33,075 bases of DNA, from the NCBI GenBank assembly GCA_937876245.1, contig CALEGP010000008.1:1-33075 (forward strand), read 5' to 3'. Under the pieces are notes generated by a model. It was not told where the DNA came from. It was given only the letters and a program-made list of their open reading frames with translations, and searched no databases. Positions 8,294 to 17,300 of the stretch are shown piece after piece. A program made the position numbers and the translations under genes. The stretch is from an uncultured Actinomycetes bacterium (GTDB lineage Bacteria > Actinomycetota > Actinomycetes > Nanopelagicales > Nanopelagicaceae). Position 1 is the first letter of the stretch. Each line of letters starts with the position of its first letter.

Positions 8294-9243
8294 GTCCTCG
8301 TTTGCTGGACAGCTTCACCGAAGATGCCACTTGGTTTTATGAGAAGTACAAATACTAGAACGATAAAGACAGTAACTGCTTTCCACTGAGAGCCGATAAT
8401 CGCACTGGCAAATTGCTCGGTAAGTCCAAGTGCTAGGCCGCCAAAGAAGGCGCCCCTTAGATTTCCGATACCCCCAAGAATCGCGGCAGTAAATGCTGCA
8501 ATTCCTAAGTTAAAGCCGACATTAAATACCGTATTCTCATAAATTGTTATATAGAAAAATGCTGCAGCTCCGGTAGTCAAACCACCGATTGCAAAAGTTA
8601 AAGTAACTACTCTATTTAAATTGATGCCCATTAAAAGCGAGTTTTCCTCAGACATGGAAACTGCTCGTATCGCCTTACCTAAGCGAGAGCCATTCACAAA
8701 TCTAAGTAGCACCATATAGATAATCAAACTAGCAAAAATTGCCATCATCGTATCTATCCGAAAATTAGCTCCATGAAATTCGCCAAAACTCCATTTCTCC
8801 AGCAAGCGCGGGCCGGCGTGTGGGCGCGAGTCGGTAAAAATCCGCCAAGATTCTGAAAGAAAAATGGACACTCCGATAGCAGAGATTAAACTTGCTAATC
8901 GATTTGCACCCTTTGCTCTGAGTCTGCGATACGCCACAACTTCAACCAGCATCGCAAGTAATGCACACACACCCATCGCCGCTATCAAACTGAGCGCTAA
9001 GGCAAGAATTAGAGGCCAACCATGCATGGGCTCGCGAGTAACCGCATGGCCCAAGACTGTAACCTGTATGAAAAGAACGGTGAAAGTTCCGACCATGAAA
9101 ACTTCGGAGTTTGCAAAGTTAATGAGTCTTAGTACGCCATAAACCATCGTGTAACCAAGGGCGATCAAGGAATAAATTAACCCTAGCGCAACTCCCTGGA
9201 GGACGAGTGAGGCGAATTGCGATGTAACTACGGAAAAATTCAT
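8290..9243 (-). CDS. livH: Branched-chain amino acid/amide ABC transporter permease LivH
   Basis: About 317 residues with eight or so hydrophobic segments and the LivH hallmarks ALGYTMVYGVLRLINFA (first helices) and AAILGGIGNLRGAFFGGL (C-terminal half, ATPase coupling). I prefer ATG 9243 (MNFSVVTSQFA); an in-frame TTG at 9252 adds three residues, but its upstream AGAG is only two bases away. A TAGAAT box (about 9266-9271 on the minus strand) could give some internal transcription. It follows livJ after 117 bases that hold a strong hairpin. Confidence 0.92.
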   Translation of the reverse strand: MNFSVVTSQFASLVLQGVALGLIYSLIALGYTMVYGVLRLINFANSEVFMVGTFTVLFIQVTVLGHAVTREPMHGWPLILALALSLIAAMGVCALLAMLVEVVAYRRLRAKGANRLASLISAIGVSIFLSESWRIFTDSRPHAGPRLLEKWSFGEFHGANFRIDTMMAIFASLIIYMVLLRFVNGSRLGKAIRAVSMSEENSLLMGINLNRVVTLTFAIGGLTTGAAAFFYITIYENTVFNVGFNLGIAAFTAAILGGIGNLRGAFFGGLALGLTEQFASAIIGSQWKAVTVFIVLVFVLLIKPSGIFGEAVQQTRT

Positions 9244-9275
9244 TTGACCCAATTCTCTTGATGGATTCTATTGAA

Positions 9276-9316
9276 TAGCGTGGCAGTCTTGGTTTTAAAC
9301 CAGACCTGCCACGCTA
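9276..9316 (-). repeat. Intercistronic hairpin between livJ and livH
   Basis: A perfect 11-bp inverted repeat (9276-9286 with 9306-9316, TAGCGTGGCAG and its complement) encloses a second stem TGGTTT/AAACCA joined by GTC/GAC with a one-base bulge. No T-run follows on either strand, so it is not a standard intrinsic terminator. Such hairpins after a binding-protein gene typically protect the upstream mRNA and lower expression of the permease genes. Confidence 0.6.
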
Positions 9317-9360
9317 ATCGATTTACCTACTCTGTATTGATTTATTGTAGAAGGCGCAAA

Positions 9361-10518
9361 TTATGCGATTCCTATGTAGCCAATCACGCCATCTTTAACT
9401 AGAAATTCACCAACTGGTGCTCCACCAATGATGTCTCCATAGCGATCGAACTTGATCTTGCTTCCAGAAACACCGTCGAAAGTTCCGTTGGTGATGCAGT
9501 TTTGAATTCCTGGACGGTTGTACTTCTTCTTGTCGAAGCAAGAAAGGAATACATTAGCTGCATCGTAAGTTGATGTTACATATAGACCAGGAATCTTAAC
9601 TCCTGTTGTCTTAGTAAATGCAGCTAACTTCTCTGCGCTAACTAGCAAGTCGAAAGGGACATCTGGTGCAACCAAACGGACTCCTTCGCCGGCGCTACCA
9701 ACAAGACTTGGGAAGTCTGAGGTATTTACGCCATCGCCAGCCGCGATAACACCCTTGTAGCCGCCATCTCTAAGCGATTTGAAGAATTTAGCAGCATCTG
9801 CAGTGTATCCAGCGTAAAGAACTATATTAGCTCCTGAAGCCTTTATTTTAGATGTCACAGATGAATAATCAGCAGTTCCCTTAGGTACTGACTCTGTACC
9901 AGCTATTGAGCCAGCTTTCTTAGCGTGTGGCTTTGCATATTCTGCAAGCCCGGCTCCGTAAGTTGTCTGGTCATCAACAATATAGAACTTAGGTGAAGTA
10001 ACACCCTTAGCGCCAACTTTTACTAGAGCTGGTGCTTGAAACTTATCATTTGCAAGGACTCGGTGGAAAATTGGGAATCCACGGTCAGCTGCTTTTGGAT
10101 CCGTTAAGCCAACAGCAGTAGCTGATGGTGAAACCATTGGCAAACCAGCAGCAATGTATGCAGGGAAAGAGTTACGAGCTTCTCCGGAACAAGAAGTTCC
10201 GATTACGCCCACAATCTTCTTGTCATTTGCAACTCCCGGAGCGAGGTTCGCTGCAACAGTTCCATCACATTGTGAGTCAGCCTTTACAAGGAGGACTTGA
10301 CGCTTTGGATTCTTAGCGTTGTACTCCGCAATAGCAAAGAGCGCTCCTGGAAGTTGATCCTGACCAAGTTGTGCATCTGGACCAGTAAGTGGACCCTGGA
10401 ATGCAAGGGTAACTGTTCTGACCTTCTTCTTCGCACTCGCTTGAGTGGTTCCAACAGTTCCAAGTGCCAAACCTGAGGCAATTGCTACTGCAAGAACTCT
10501 TTTTAAGTTCTTATTCAT
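9361..10518 (-). CDS. livJ: Branched-chain amino acid/amide ABC transporter substrate-binding protein
   Basis: A 385-residue periplasmic-binding-protein-like type I (Peripla_BP_6) protein that captures substrate for LivHMGF. Residues 1-29 form a classical Sec signal peptide: basic MNKNLKR, hydrophobic core, and ASA before K30. There is no lipobox Cys, unusual for a binding protein in a monoderm. The mature part shows VTLAFQGPLTGPDAQLGQD, IGTSCSGEARNSFPAYIAAG with VSPSATAVGLT (ligand-binding lobe), and YIVDDQTTYGAGLAEY. Cys pairs near residues 83/108 and 330/343 resemble the disulfides of this family. The ATG at 10518 is preceded by a strong AGGAAGG SD. First gene of the liv operon, with its own promoter. 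Confidence 0.93.
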   Translation of the reverse strand: MNKNLKRVLAVAIASGLALGTVGTTQASAKKKVRTVTLAFQGPLTGPDAQLGQDQLPGALFAIAEYNAKNPKRQVLLVKADSQCDGTVAANLAPGVANDKKIVGVIGTSCSGEARNSFPAYIAAGLPMVSPSATAVGLTDPKAADRGFPIFHRVLANDKFQAPALVKVGAKGVTSPKFYIVDDQTTYGAGLAEYAKPHAKKAGSIAGTESVPKGTADYSSVTSKIKASGANIVLYAGYTADAAKFFKSLRDGGYKGVIAAGDGVNTSDFPSLVGSAGEGVRLVAPDVPFDLLVSAEKLAAFTKTTGVKIPGLYVTSTYDAANVFLSCFDKKKYNRPGIQNCITNGTFDGVSGSKIKFDRYGDIIGGAPVGEFLVKDGVIGYIGIA

Positions 10519-10583
10519 ATAGACCTTCCTGTTTCCTGTATCTCTACAGATTGATTTTTCCGTCCCGGGACAGGGAGGCTTGT

Positions 10584-10613
10584 AGGTTAATGTGAACTCA
10601 AGCTGAACTCAAG
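10584..10613 (-). promoter_or_regulatory. livJ promoter with tandem operator-like repeat
   Basis: On the minus strand TTGAGT (10607-10612) and TAACCT (10584-10589) are spaced by 17 bases. The 10-mer CTTGAGTTCA occurs twice, at 10604-10613 and 10593-10602, with an 11-base period (one helical turn), covering the -35 and spacer. This is a good place for a regulator. The leader of about 58 nt contains the palindrome GTCCCGGGAC (10562-10571). Confidence 0.5.
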
Positions 10614-10713
10614 TGAATTTACGATATTTTCCACATCTTTATCTGATTGTTATCAGCCTATATACGCCCGTATTTCCCGATTTGGACTCATATTTTAAAT
10701 ATTTCTTACTTCG

Positions 10714-11301
10714 CTAACGCCCAGGCACCGATTCAGGAGAAATTACCGCCTGCGCCACAGCTTTCATGCTTATCCGACGGTCCATGGCTTCTCGCTGAAT
10801 CCAGCTAAATGCCTCCGGCTCGGTCAAATTCATAGCTGCCATCAATATCCCCTTGGCCCGATCAATGATCTTTCTGGTATCAAGCCTTTGGTGTAAATCT
10901 GTAATCTCTTCCTGCAGCGATTTCATCTGCAGGTGTCGGCTCATGGCTATTTCAATTGCGGGCGTTAAATCTCCGATACTAAATGGCTTAACAACATAAG
11001 CCATAACCCCAGCATCGCGGGCGCGCTCTATAAGTTCTTTCTGACTAAAGGCGGTCAACATTAATACTGGTGAGATTTCGATAATTTCTTGGGCCGCTGA
11101 AATGCCATCTAGCTCCGGCATCTTTACATCAAGAATTGCCAAATCAGGTTTGAATTCTTTAGCTAAAGCAATCGCCTCTATGCCATTACTTGCTTGGGCG
11201 ATGACCTCATACCCAGCCTCCGTCAGCATCTCAACTAGGTCAAGGCGAATCAACGCCTCATCTTCGGCGACAAGGATGCGTGCTTTTCTGCTCTCACTCA
11301 T
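10714..11301 (-). CDS. pdtaR: ANTAR-domain response regulator, PdtaR-like
   Basis: A 195-residue two-domain regulator. Residues 8-125 are a receiver: acidic pocket AEDEA, phospho-acceptor Asp in LAILDVKMPELDG, Thr in LMLTAFSQ and Lys in YVVKPFS. Residues 130-190 are a coiled-coil plus ANTAR RNA-binding domain (LDTRKIIDRAKGILM, then EAFSWIQREAMDRR), which acts by antitermination on dual hexaloop RNA hairpins. The actinobacterial relative Rv1626 is controlled by the kinase PdtaS, which is not encoded here. A longer reading frame to 11382 runs through the tRNA and is rejected. The real ATG at 11301 lies one base beyond the tRNA discriminator base, so its mRNA would be nearly leaderless after tRNA 3' processing. 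Confidence 0.93.
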   Translation of the reverse strand: MSESRKARILVAEDEALIRLDLVEMLTEAGYEVIAQASNGIEAIALAKEFKPDLAILDVKMPELDGISAAQEIIEISPVLMLTAFSQKELIERARDAGVMAYVVKPFSIGDLTPAIEIAMSRHLQMKSLQEEITDLHQRLDTRKIIDRAKGILMAAMNLTEPEAFSWIQREAMDRRISMKAVAQAVISPESVPGR

Positions 11302-11302
11302 G

Positions 11303-11375
11303 TGCCTCGAGTCGGATTTGAACCGACACTGTGCGGATTTTGAGTCCGCCCTCTCTACCGTTGGAGTACCGAGGC
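11303..11375 (-). tRNA. tRNA-Leu (CAA), short variable region
   Basis: Every cloverleaf element can be drawn: acceptor GCCTCGG/TCGAGGC with one G-U pair, D-arm CTC/GAG with a 10-base loop containing GGTAGA, anticodon stem GCGGA/TCCGC with loop CTCAAAA (anticodon CAA, reads UUG), T-arm GTCGG-TTCAAAT-CCGAC, discriminator A73. The 3-bp D stem and GGTAGA loop are the kind found in Leu tRNAs, yet the variable region is only ACAGT, whereas bacterial tRNA-Leu normally has a long arm. CCA is not encoded. Total 73 nt. Confidence 0.88.
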
Positions 11376-11389
11376 GCAACAACTCCGAT

Positions 11390-11419
11390 ACTTTACCTAC
11401 TTACGATATGCCTGGGCAA
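11390..11419 (-). promoter_or_regulatory. Possible promoter of the tRNA-pdtaR unit, inside the pyk 3' end
   Basis: TAAAGT (11390-11395, minus strand) fits TANNNT and lies 14 bases before the tRNA 5' end. TTGCCC (11414-11419) is a mediocre -35 at 18 bases spacing. Co-transcription with pyk is the alternative. Confidence 0.35.
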
Positions 11420-12839
11420 TTCCTTCGACAGCATCCCCTACTCGGTGGACTCGCATCGCATTTGTTGATCCAGGAATTCCTGGAGGTGAGCCCGCAACAA
11501 TCATGACGTTGTCACCCTTTTGAACTAACTTTGAGTCGATAAGTATCCGGTCGACTTGAGCGACCATTTCATCGGTATGCGAAACCATCTGACTAATTCT
11601 AGATTCAACTCCCCAAGAGAGGGCGAGTTGATTGAAAACCGCAACTTCTGGCGTAAAAGCCATTATTTTTATCGGTGAACGAAGACGAGACATACGACGA
11701 GCCGAGTCACCACTTTGGGTAAATGCTACTAAATACTTAGCTGCGACAATTGCCCCGACTTCGGTAGCAGCCTTCGTGATCGCGCCACCCTTTGTCTTTG
11801 GTTCATAGCGCAACGGTGGGATTCGATCTAACATGGCCTCTTCAGTTCGCTCAATAATTCGGGCCATCGTAGTAACTGCCTCGATTGCGAATTCGCCGAT
11901 ACTTGTCTCCCCCGAAAGCATTAGTGCATCCGCGCCATCTAGAACTGCATTTGCACAGTCAGTTGCCTCTGCGCGAGTCGGCCGAGAATTGCTAATCATT
12001 GAATCTAACATTTGGGTTGCGACAATTACCGGCTTTGCGGCTTCGCGAGCCAAAGTTACGCATTGTTTCTGCACGAGAGGTACTTCTTCGATTGGTATTT
12101 CCACTCCCAAGTCACCTCGAGCAACCATAATTCCATCGAAAGCGGCAACTATTGCAACTAGATTTTCCACCGCTTGTGGTTTTTCAATTTTTGCAATCAC
12201 AGGTCGTCTTATTCCTTCTTCATCCATAATGCGATGTACATCGACAATATCTTTAGCGCTTCTAACAAAAGATAGAGCTATGAAATCTGCTCCTGCTCGA
12301 AGACCCCAACGCAAATCATCCTTATCCTTTTCCGAAAGTGCTGGGACAGAAACCGCAACACCCGGAAGATTTATACCTTTGTTATTGCTTACGGCGCCCG
12401 GTTCGATGCATCGGGTAATGACGTCATTGCCCTTTACCTCTATTACTTCCACTGCCACTTTTCCATCATCAATTAGGATTTGATCCCCAGGCTTGCAGTC
12501 CCCAGGCAACCCTTTATAAGTAGTTCCAACTCGCTCTTTACTTCCCAAAACTTCATCCGTTGTAATTGTGAAAATATCTCCGCGGGCAAGCTCGTGTGGG
12601 CCATCGGCAAAGCGAGCCAATCGTATTTTCGGCCCCTGTAAATCAACAAGAATTGCAATTGCAACTCCAGCCTTTGCCGCGGCGCTTCTAACGCCATCTA
12701 ATCGCGCTTGATGTTCTGGATATCCGCCGTGGGAAAGATTCAACCGAGCCATATTCATTCCGGCTGCAATAAGTTCATCAATCTTTGCTGGCGACTCAAC
12801 AGCTGGCCCCATCGTGCATACAATCTTTGCTCTGCGCAT
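11397..12839 (-). CDS. pyk: Pyruvate kinase
   Basis: Converts phosphoenolpyruvate and ADP to pyruvate and ATP, the last step of glycolysis. At 480 residues it has normal length. Visible motifs: KIVCTMGPA at the N-terminus, NLSHGGYPEHQ (substrate loop), ALSFVRSAKDI, the active-site Lys in VIAKIEKPQAV, the Mg/PEP signature MVARGDLGVEIP and the effector/allosteric C-domain starting near residue 345. Domain order A-B-A-C is complete. ATG 12839 lacks an SD; TAGAAT/TAGGTT boxes just upstream suggest a very short leader or none. It follows gltD after 38 bases and precedes the tRNA by 21 bases. Confidence 0.97.
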   Translation of the reverse strand: MRRAKIVCTMGPAVESPAKIDELIAAGMNMARLNLSHGGYPEHQARLDGVRSAAAKAGVAIAILVDLQGPKIRLARFADGPHELARGDIFTITTDEVLGSKERVGTTYKGLPGDCKPGDQILIDDGKVAVEVIEVKGNDVITRCIEPGAVSNNKGINLPGVAVSVPALSEKDKDDLRWGLRAGADFIALSFVRSAKDIVDVHRIMDEEGIRRPVIAKIEKPQAVENLVAIVAAFDGIMVARGDLGVEIPIEEVPLVQKQCVTLAREAAKPVIVATQMLDSMISNSRPTRAEATDCANAVLDGADALMLSGETSIGEFAIEAVTTMARIIERTEEAMLDRIPPLRYEPKTKGGAITKAATEVGAIVAAKYLVAFTQSGDSARRMSRLRSPIKIMAFTPEVAVFNQLALSWGVESRISQMVSHTDEMVAQVDRILIDSKLVQKGDNVMIVAGSPPGIPGSTNAMRVHRVGDAVEGIAQAYRK

Positions 12840-12844
12840 TTTTA

Positions 12845-12855
12845 AACCTATTCTA
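12845..12855 (-). promoter_or_regulatory. Overlapping -10 boxes before pyk
   Basis: On the minus strand TAGAAT (12850-12855) and TAGGTT (12845-12850) overlap and end 10 and 5 bases before the pyk ATG. Either could drive a leaderless or near-leaderless pyk mRNA. Confidence 0.35.
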
Positions 12856-12877
12856 TTTATATAGCGAATTGTACGGA

Positions 12878-14362
12878 TTAAACCGTCATCGGTCGATCCG
12901 TTGGTTCAATCGGGCTGGGAAGTTGGGTCTGTCCTTCCAGAAATTCATCTACTGCTGCCGCTGCGCTGCGCCCCTCGGCAATAGCCCAAACGATCAATGA
13001 CTGTCCGCGACCAGCATCGCCCGCAACAAAAACTCCATCAACGCTGGTCGCATACTTCTCGTTCCGGACAATATTTCCGCGGTCATCAAAATCAACCCCT
13101 AATTGCTCAAGGAATTTTGATTTCTCTGGACCGACAAAGCCCATTGCTAGAAATACGAGTTCCGCCGCAATTTCTCGTTCCGATCCTGCAACTTGTTCAA
13201 ATTTTCCTTCAACCAAACGAGTCTCAACGATTTTCAGAGCGCGCAGATTTCCTTGTTTGTCACCTAGGAACTCCTCAGTTGAAACAGCAAAAATTCTCTC
13301 CCCTGATTCTTCATGCGCGCCACTGACTCGATAAATCATTGGATAAGTTGGCCAAGGCTGTTCTGCAACACGTTCATTTTCAGGTCTAGGCATGATTTCT
13401 AATTGGGTAACACTCGCCGCTCCCTGTCGTATTGCTGTACCAAGACAATCTGCCCCCGTATCGCCTCCGCCAAGGATCACAACGTGTTTTCCGGCGGCGT
13501 TAATTGCCGACTCGTCCTCAAGCTCCTCTAGTTCATCTAGTTCATCTAACTCACCAAGACTTTGTTTATTGCCCCACGGTAAATACTCCATGGCCTGATA
13601 GACCCCATTTAGCTCGCGACCAGGAACTTGAAGATCTCGCCAATCTGTAGCGCCCACGGCAATCACAACTGCATCGTATTTTCTACGAAGTTCACTGCCT
13701 GTGATATCAACGCCGATATTTACACCGTTACGAAAGCGCGTTCCCTCAGATTGCATCTGGGCAATCCTGCGATCCAAAATTGACTTCTCCATTTTAAATT
13801 CAGGGATGCCATAACGAAGCAGGCCACCAGGCTTTGCCCCTCTTTCGAAAACTGCAACCGTGTGACCAGCGCGCGTTAATTGTTGCGCCGCAGCAAGCCC
13901 AGCTGGCCCAGAACCGACAACTGCAATAGTTTTACCTGTTAATCTCTCGGATGGAAGCGGTATTACCGTGCCGTTAGCAAAGGCCTCTTCAATAGTTCGA
14001 AGTTCGATTTGCTTGATTGTTACCGCTTCTGAATTTATTGCAACTACACATGCAGTTTCACATGGCGCCGGACATAACCGTCCAGTAAATTCTGGAAAAT
14101 TATTTGTTGCATGAAGGCGGTCTATTGCTTCTTTTTTCTCGCCTTGCCATATCAAGTCATTCCATTCAGGAATCAAATTTCCTAGTGGACAACCTTGGTG
14201 ACAGAAGGGAATTCCACAATCCATACAACGGCCCGCTTGCTTCTGCAATTCCGTGAAATCCTGTGGCTCATATACTTCTTTCCAGTCCAAGATTCGGACG
14301 TCAACCGGCCGGCGAGTTGGTACCTGTCTTTCAGTTGTTAGAAAACCCTTTGGATCAGCCAT
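12878..14362 (-). CDS. gltD: Glutamate synthase (NADPH) small subunit
   Basis: Beta subunit of GOGAT, 494 residues; it passes electrons from NADPH through FAD and Fe-S clusters to GltB. The N-terminus carries the cluster cysteines [14 protein letters not shown] and [12 protein letters not shown] binding is [15 protein letters not shown] (about residue 148) and NADPH binding [14 protein letters not shown] (about 295); the C-terminal [19 protein letters not shown] contacts FAD. An acidic (LDE/LEE)n insertion sits just before the NADPH motif and is encoded by tandem 9-bp repeats. ATG 14362 overlaps the gltB stop by eight bases and has GGAGG six bases upstream, so translation is coupled to gltB. 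Confidence 0.96.
   Translation of the reverse strand: MADPKGFLTTERQVPTRRPVDVRILDWKEVYEPQDFTELQKQAGRCMDCGIPFCHQGCPLGNLIPEWNDLIWQGEKKEAIDRLHATNNFPEFTGRLCPAPCETACVVAINSEAVTIKQIELRTIEEAFANGTVIPLPSERLTGKTIAVVGSGPAGLAAAQQLTRAGHTVAVFERGAKPGGLLRYGIPEFKMEKSILDRRIAQMQSEGTRFRNGVNIGVDITGSELRRKYDAVVIAVGATDWRDLQVPGRELNGVYQAMEYLPWGNKQSLGELDELDELEELEDESAINAAGKHVVILGGGDTGADCLGTAIRQGAASVTQLEIMPRPENERVAEQPWPTYPMIYRVSGAHEESGERIFAVSTEEFLGDKQGNLRALKIVETRLVEGKFEQVAGSEREIAAELVFLAMGFVGPEKSKFLEQLGVDFDDRGNIVRNEKYATSVDGVFVAGDAGRGQSLIVWAIAEGRSAAAAVDEFLEGQTQLPSPIEPTDRPMTV
13512..13556 (-). repeat. 9-bp tandem repeat inside gltD
   Basis: About four to five imperfect copies of a 9-base unit (plus strand agttcatct, with agctcctct and aactcacca variants); two adjacent copies at 13530-13547 are identical. 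It encodes an acidic LDE/LEE run, in frame. Such a repeat can expand or contract without frameshift. Confidence 0.75.
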
Positions 14363-17300
14363 TTATCGCCTCCATTACGACTTTATCAACCGGTAAACCT
14401 TCGCGATCCGCGCGCTCCATTGCAAGTAACACTCTTGCGTAATCCCTTGGCATAACCATAGAAATACGCTTTCTTGACTCAGTCCAATTCTCCAATAAAT
14501 CCGTCGCAACGATTGAGCCAGTTTCAGATTCGAATCTAGCCAGCAATTTCATAACAAAATTGCTCTGCTCTGCTGGGAAAGAAAGAACATCCACCATCTC
14601 GGTGTTAACGAGATCAGCATCGAGATCCAGGACAAATGCCCGACCACCTGACATGCCGGCTGCAAAATTTCGCCCAATTGCTCCAAGGATCAGTGCCACT
14701 CCCCCGGTCATGTATTCACAGCCGTGATCACCAACGCCTTCGACGACCGCGGTTGCGCCTGAGTTTCTTACGCAGAATCTTTCACCGACAGTTCCTCGAA
14801 TCATTATTTCACCAGAGGTAGCGCCATAGGCAATTACATTTCCTGCGATCACGTTTTCCTGAGACGTGAATGTAGCTTTTTCATCAGGGCGGACAATTAC
14901 TCGCCCTCCAGATAGCCCTTTAGCCACATAATCATTTGCATCACCATAAAGTCGAAGCGTAAGACCCTTTGGAATGAATGCCCCAAAAGAGTTTCCTGCT
15001 GTTCCGTGCAAAGTTATATCGATTGTATTTTCTTTCAGCCCTGCGCTGCCGAATTTACGAGTTATCTCTGAACCAAGCATGGTCCCAACAGTTCGATTGA
15101 CATTCCTAACCGGCAGAACAATTCGGACATTTTCCTCGCTCTCTAGCGCGGCAGATGAAAGTTCTATCAGCTTATTATCTAGCGCATTTTCCAACCCGTG
15201 ATCTTGAGTTTGGGTATTTCGACGAGGTGCATCAGTTCCAAATACTGGAGCTTCAAGCAGTGGTGCCAAATCTAGCCCACTGGCCTTCCAATGATGAATT
15301 GCTCTTTTAGTATCTAAGAATTCAACCTGTCCGATTGCCTCTTCTAGTGTTCTAAAACCAAGGGCTGCTAAGTATTCGCGAACTTCATCTGCAATGTACT
15401 CGAAAAAAGTTTCAACAAATTCTGGTTTTCCACCAAACCGTTTACGCAGCTCGGGATTTTGAGTAGCAATACCAACGGGACAAGTGTCAAGATGACAGAC
15501 TCGCATCATCACACATCCTGAGACAACTAGCGGAGCTGTCGCGAAACCGAATTCTTCGCCACCGAGCAAGGCTGCTATAACTACATCTCGGCCTGTTTTC
15601 ATTTGACCATCCACTTGAACAACAATGCGATCTCGAAGTCCATTAAGCATCAGAGTTTGTTGCGTTTCGGCCAAGCCCAGTTCCCAGGGAGCTCCGGCAT
15701 GTTTAAGCGAAGTAAGTGGTGCGGCGCCAGTACCGCCATCATGTCCGGAAATCAGAACAACATCAGCGTGCGCCTTGCTTACCCCGGCAGCTACAGTTCC
15801 AACACCCACTTCAGCGACGAGCTTTACATGTACTCGAGCCTGACGATTAGCATTTTTCAAATCATGGATTAATTGAGCAAGATCCTCAATGGAATAAATA
15901 TCATGGTGTGGCGGCGGAGAAATCAGACCAACTCCAGGAGTTGAGTAACGAACTTTTGCGATCCACGGATAAACCTTGCCGCCAGGAAGTTGGCCACCTT
16001 CGCCAGGCTTTGCTCCCTGTGCCATTTTTATTTGAATATCATCAGCATTAACCAAATACTCACTTGTTACCCCGAAGCGACCTGAGGCAACTTGTTTCAC
16101 CGCTGAACGGCGCGAATCTCCATTATCATCTAGCTCATACCGTGCTGGATCTTCACCGCCTTCTCCTGTATTAGATTTGCCACCAATCCGATTCATCGCA
16201 ATTGCTAGCGTTTCATGAGCTTCGGCGGATATCGAACCGTAGGACATTGCACCAGTTGCAAATCTCTTAATAATTTCAGATGCGCTCTCTACTTCGTCTA
16301 TAGAAATGGCCGGGCGCAGTCCAGTTCTAAATTCAAAGAGACCTCGAAGTGTCATCAACCGTTTGGATTGATCATCCACGCGATTTGTATAACGCTTGAA
16401 CACGTCATAACGCTTGGATCTGGTTGCATGCTGCAGGGCGAAAACTGTTTCAGGGTCGAATAAATGGGGCTCGCCTTCACGACGCCATTGATACTCCCCG
16501 CCAATTGGAAGTCTCTTAGCTCCAGGAACTTCACCACCTGGTGGATATGCGATGTGATGTCGCGCAATTGTCTCTTCAGCGATCAAGTCCAGTGATACTC
16601 CACCAAGCTTCGAAGTCACTCCGACAAAATATTCATCTACTACGTCGCGCGAAAGCCCGATAGCCTCGAAAACTTGAGCGCCGGTATAGGAAGATATCGT
16701 TGAAATTCCCATCTTTGACATAACTTTAAGAACACCCTTGCCAAGGGACTTAATCAAATTTGCTACCGCTTTTTCTGGAGTAATTCCAGTTATGACACCT
16801 TGTCGAACTAAGTCTTCAGCCGACTCCATAGCAAGGTAAGGGTTAATTGCTGCTGCCCCGAAACCAACTAAGAGCGCAACATGATGTACTTCACGTACCT
16901 CCCCAGTTTCTACAATTAACCCAACTTGAGTTCTAGTTTTTTCCCGGATTAAGTGGTGGTGCACAGCCGCAGTCAGAAGGAGCGAGGGAATTGGCGCATC
17001 TTCCGCGTCACCATCTCTATCGGAGAGAACAATTATGTGTGCGCCATTGGCGATGGCCTGGGAAACTTCTCTCCGGATTTCAGTGATTCGATGTGCAAGG
17101 GCTTCGCCGCCGCCCAATACGGGAAATAATCCCCGAACGACATGGGCTGCAAAACCTGGATGATCTCCATCTGCATTAACGTGAATTAATTTTGCCAGTT
17201 CGTCATTATCAATTACTGGAAAATCTAGCCCTATCTGCCGACATGAGGCTGGGCCTGGATCAAGCAAATTAAATTCAGGGCCCACTGATCCAGCCAGGCT

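Noticed and set aside
10643-10656. CTGAT/ATCAG stem downstream of pdtaR
   Set aside because: Only five base pairs and no T-run; too small to call a terminator.
11302-11382. A 27-residue N-terminal extension of the response regulator
   Set aside because: It is the translation of the tRNA on the same strand and has no similarity to receiver-domain starts; the ATG at 11301 gives the normal protein.
11833-12483. A 216-codon open frame antisense to pyk
   Set aside because: It is Ser/Thr/Ile-rich, has no domain and lies wholly opposite a conserved enzyme; a codon-bias shadow.
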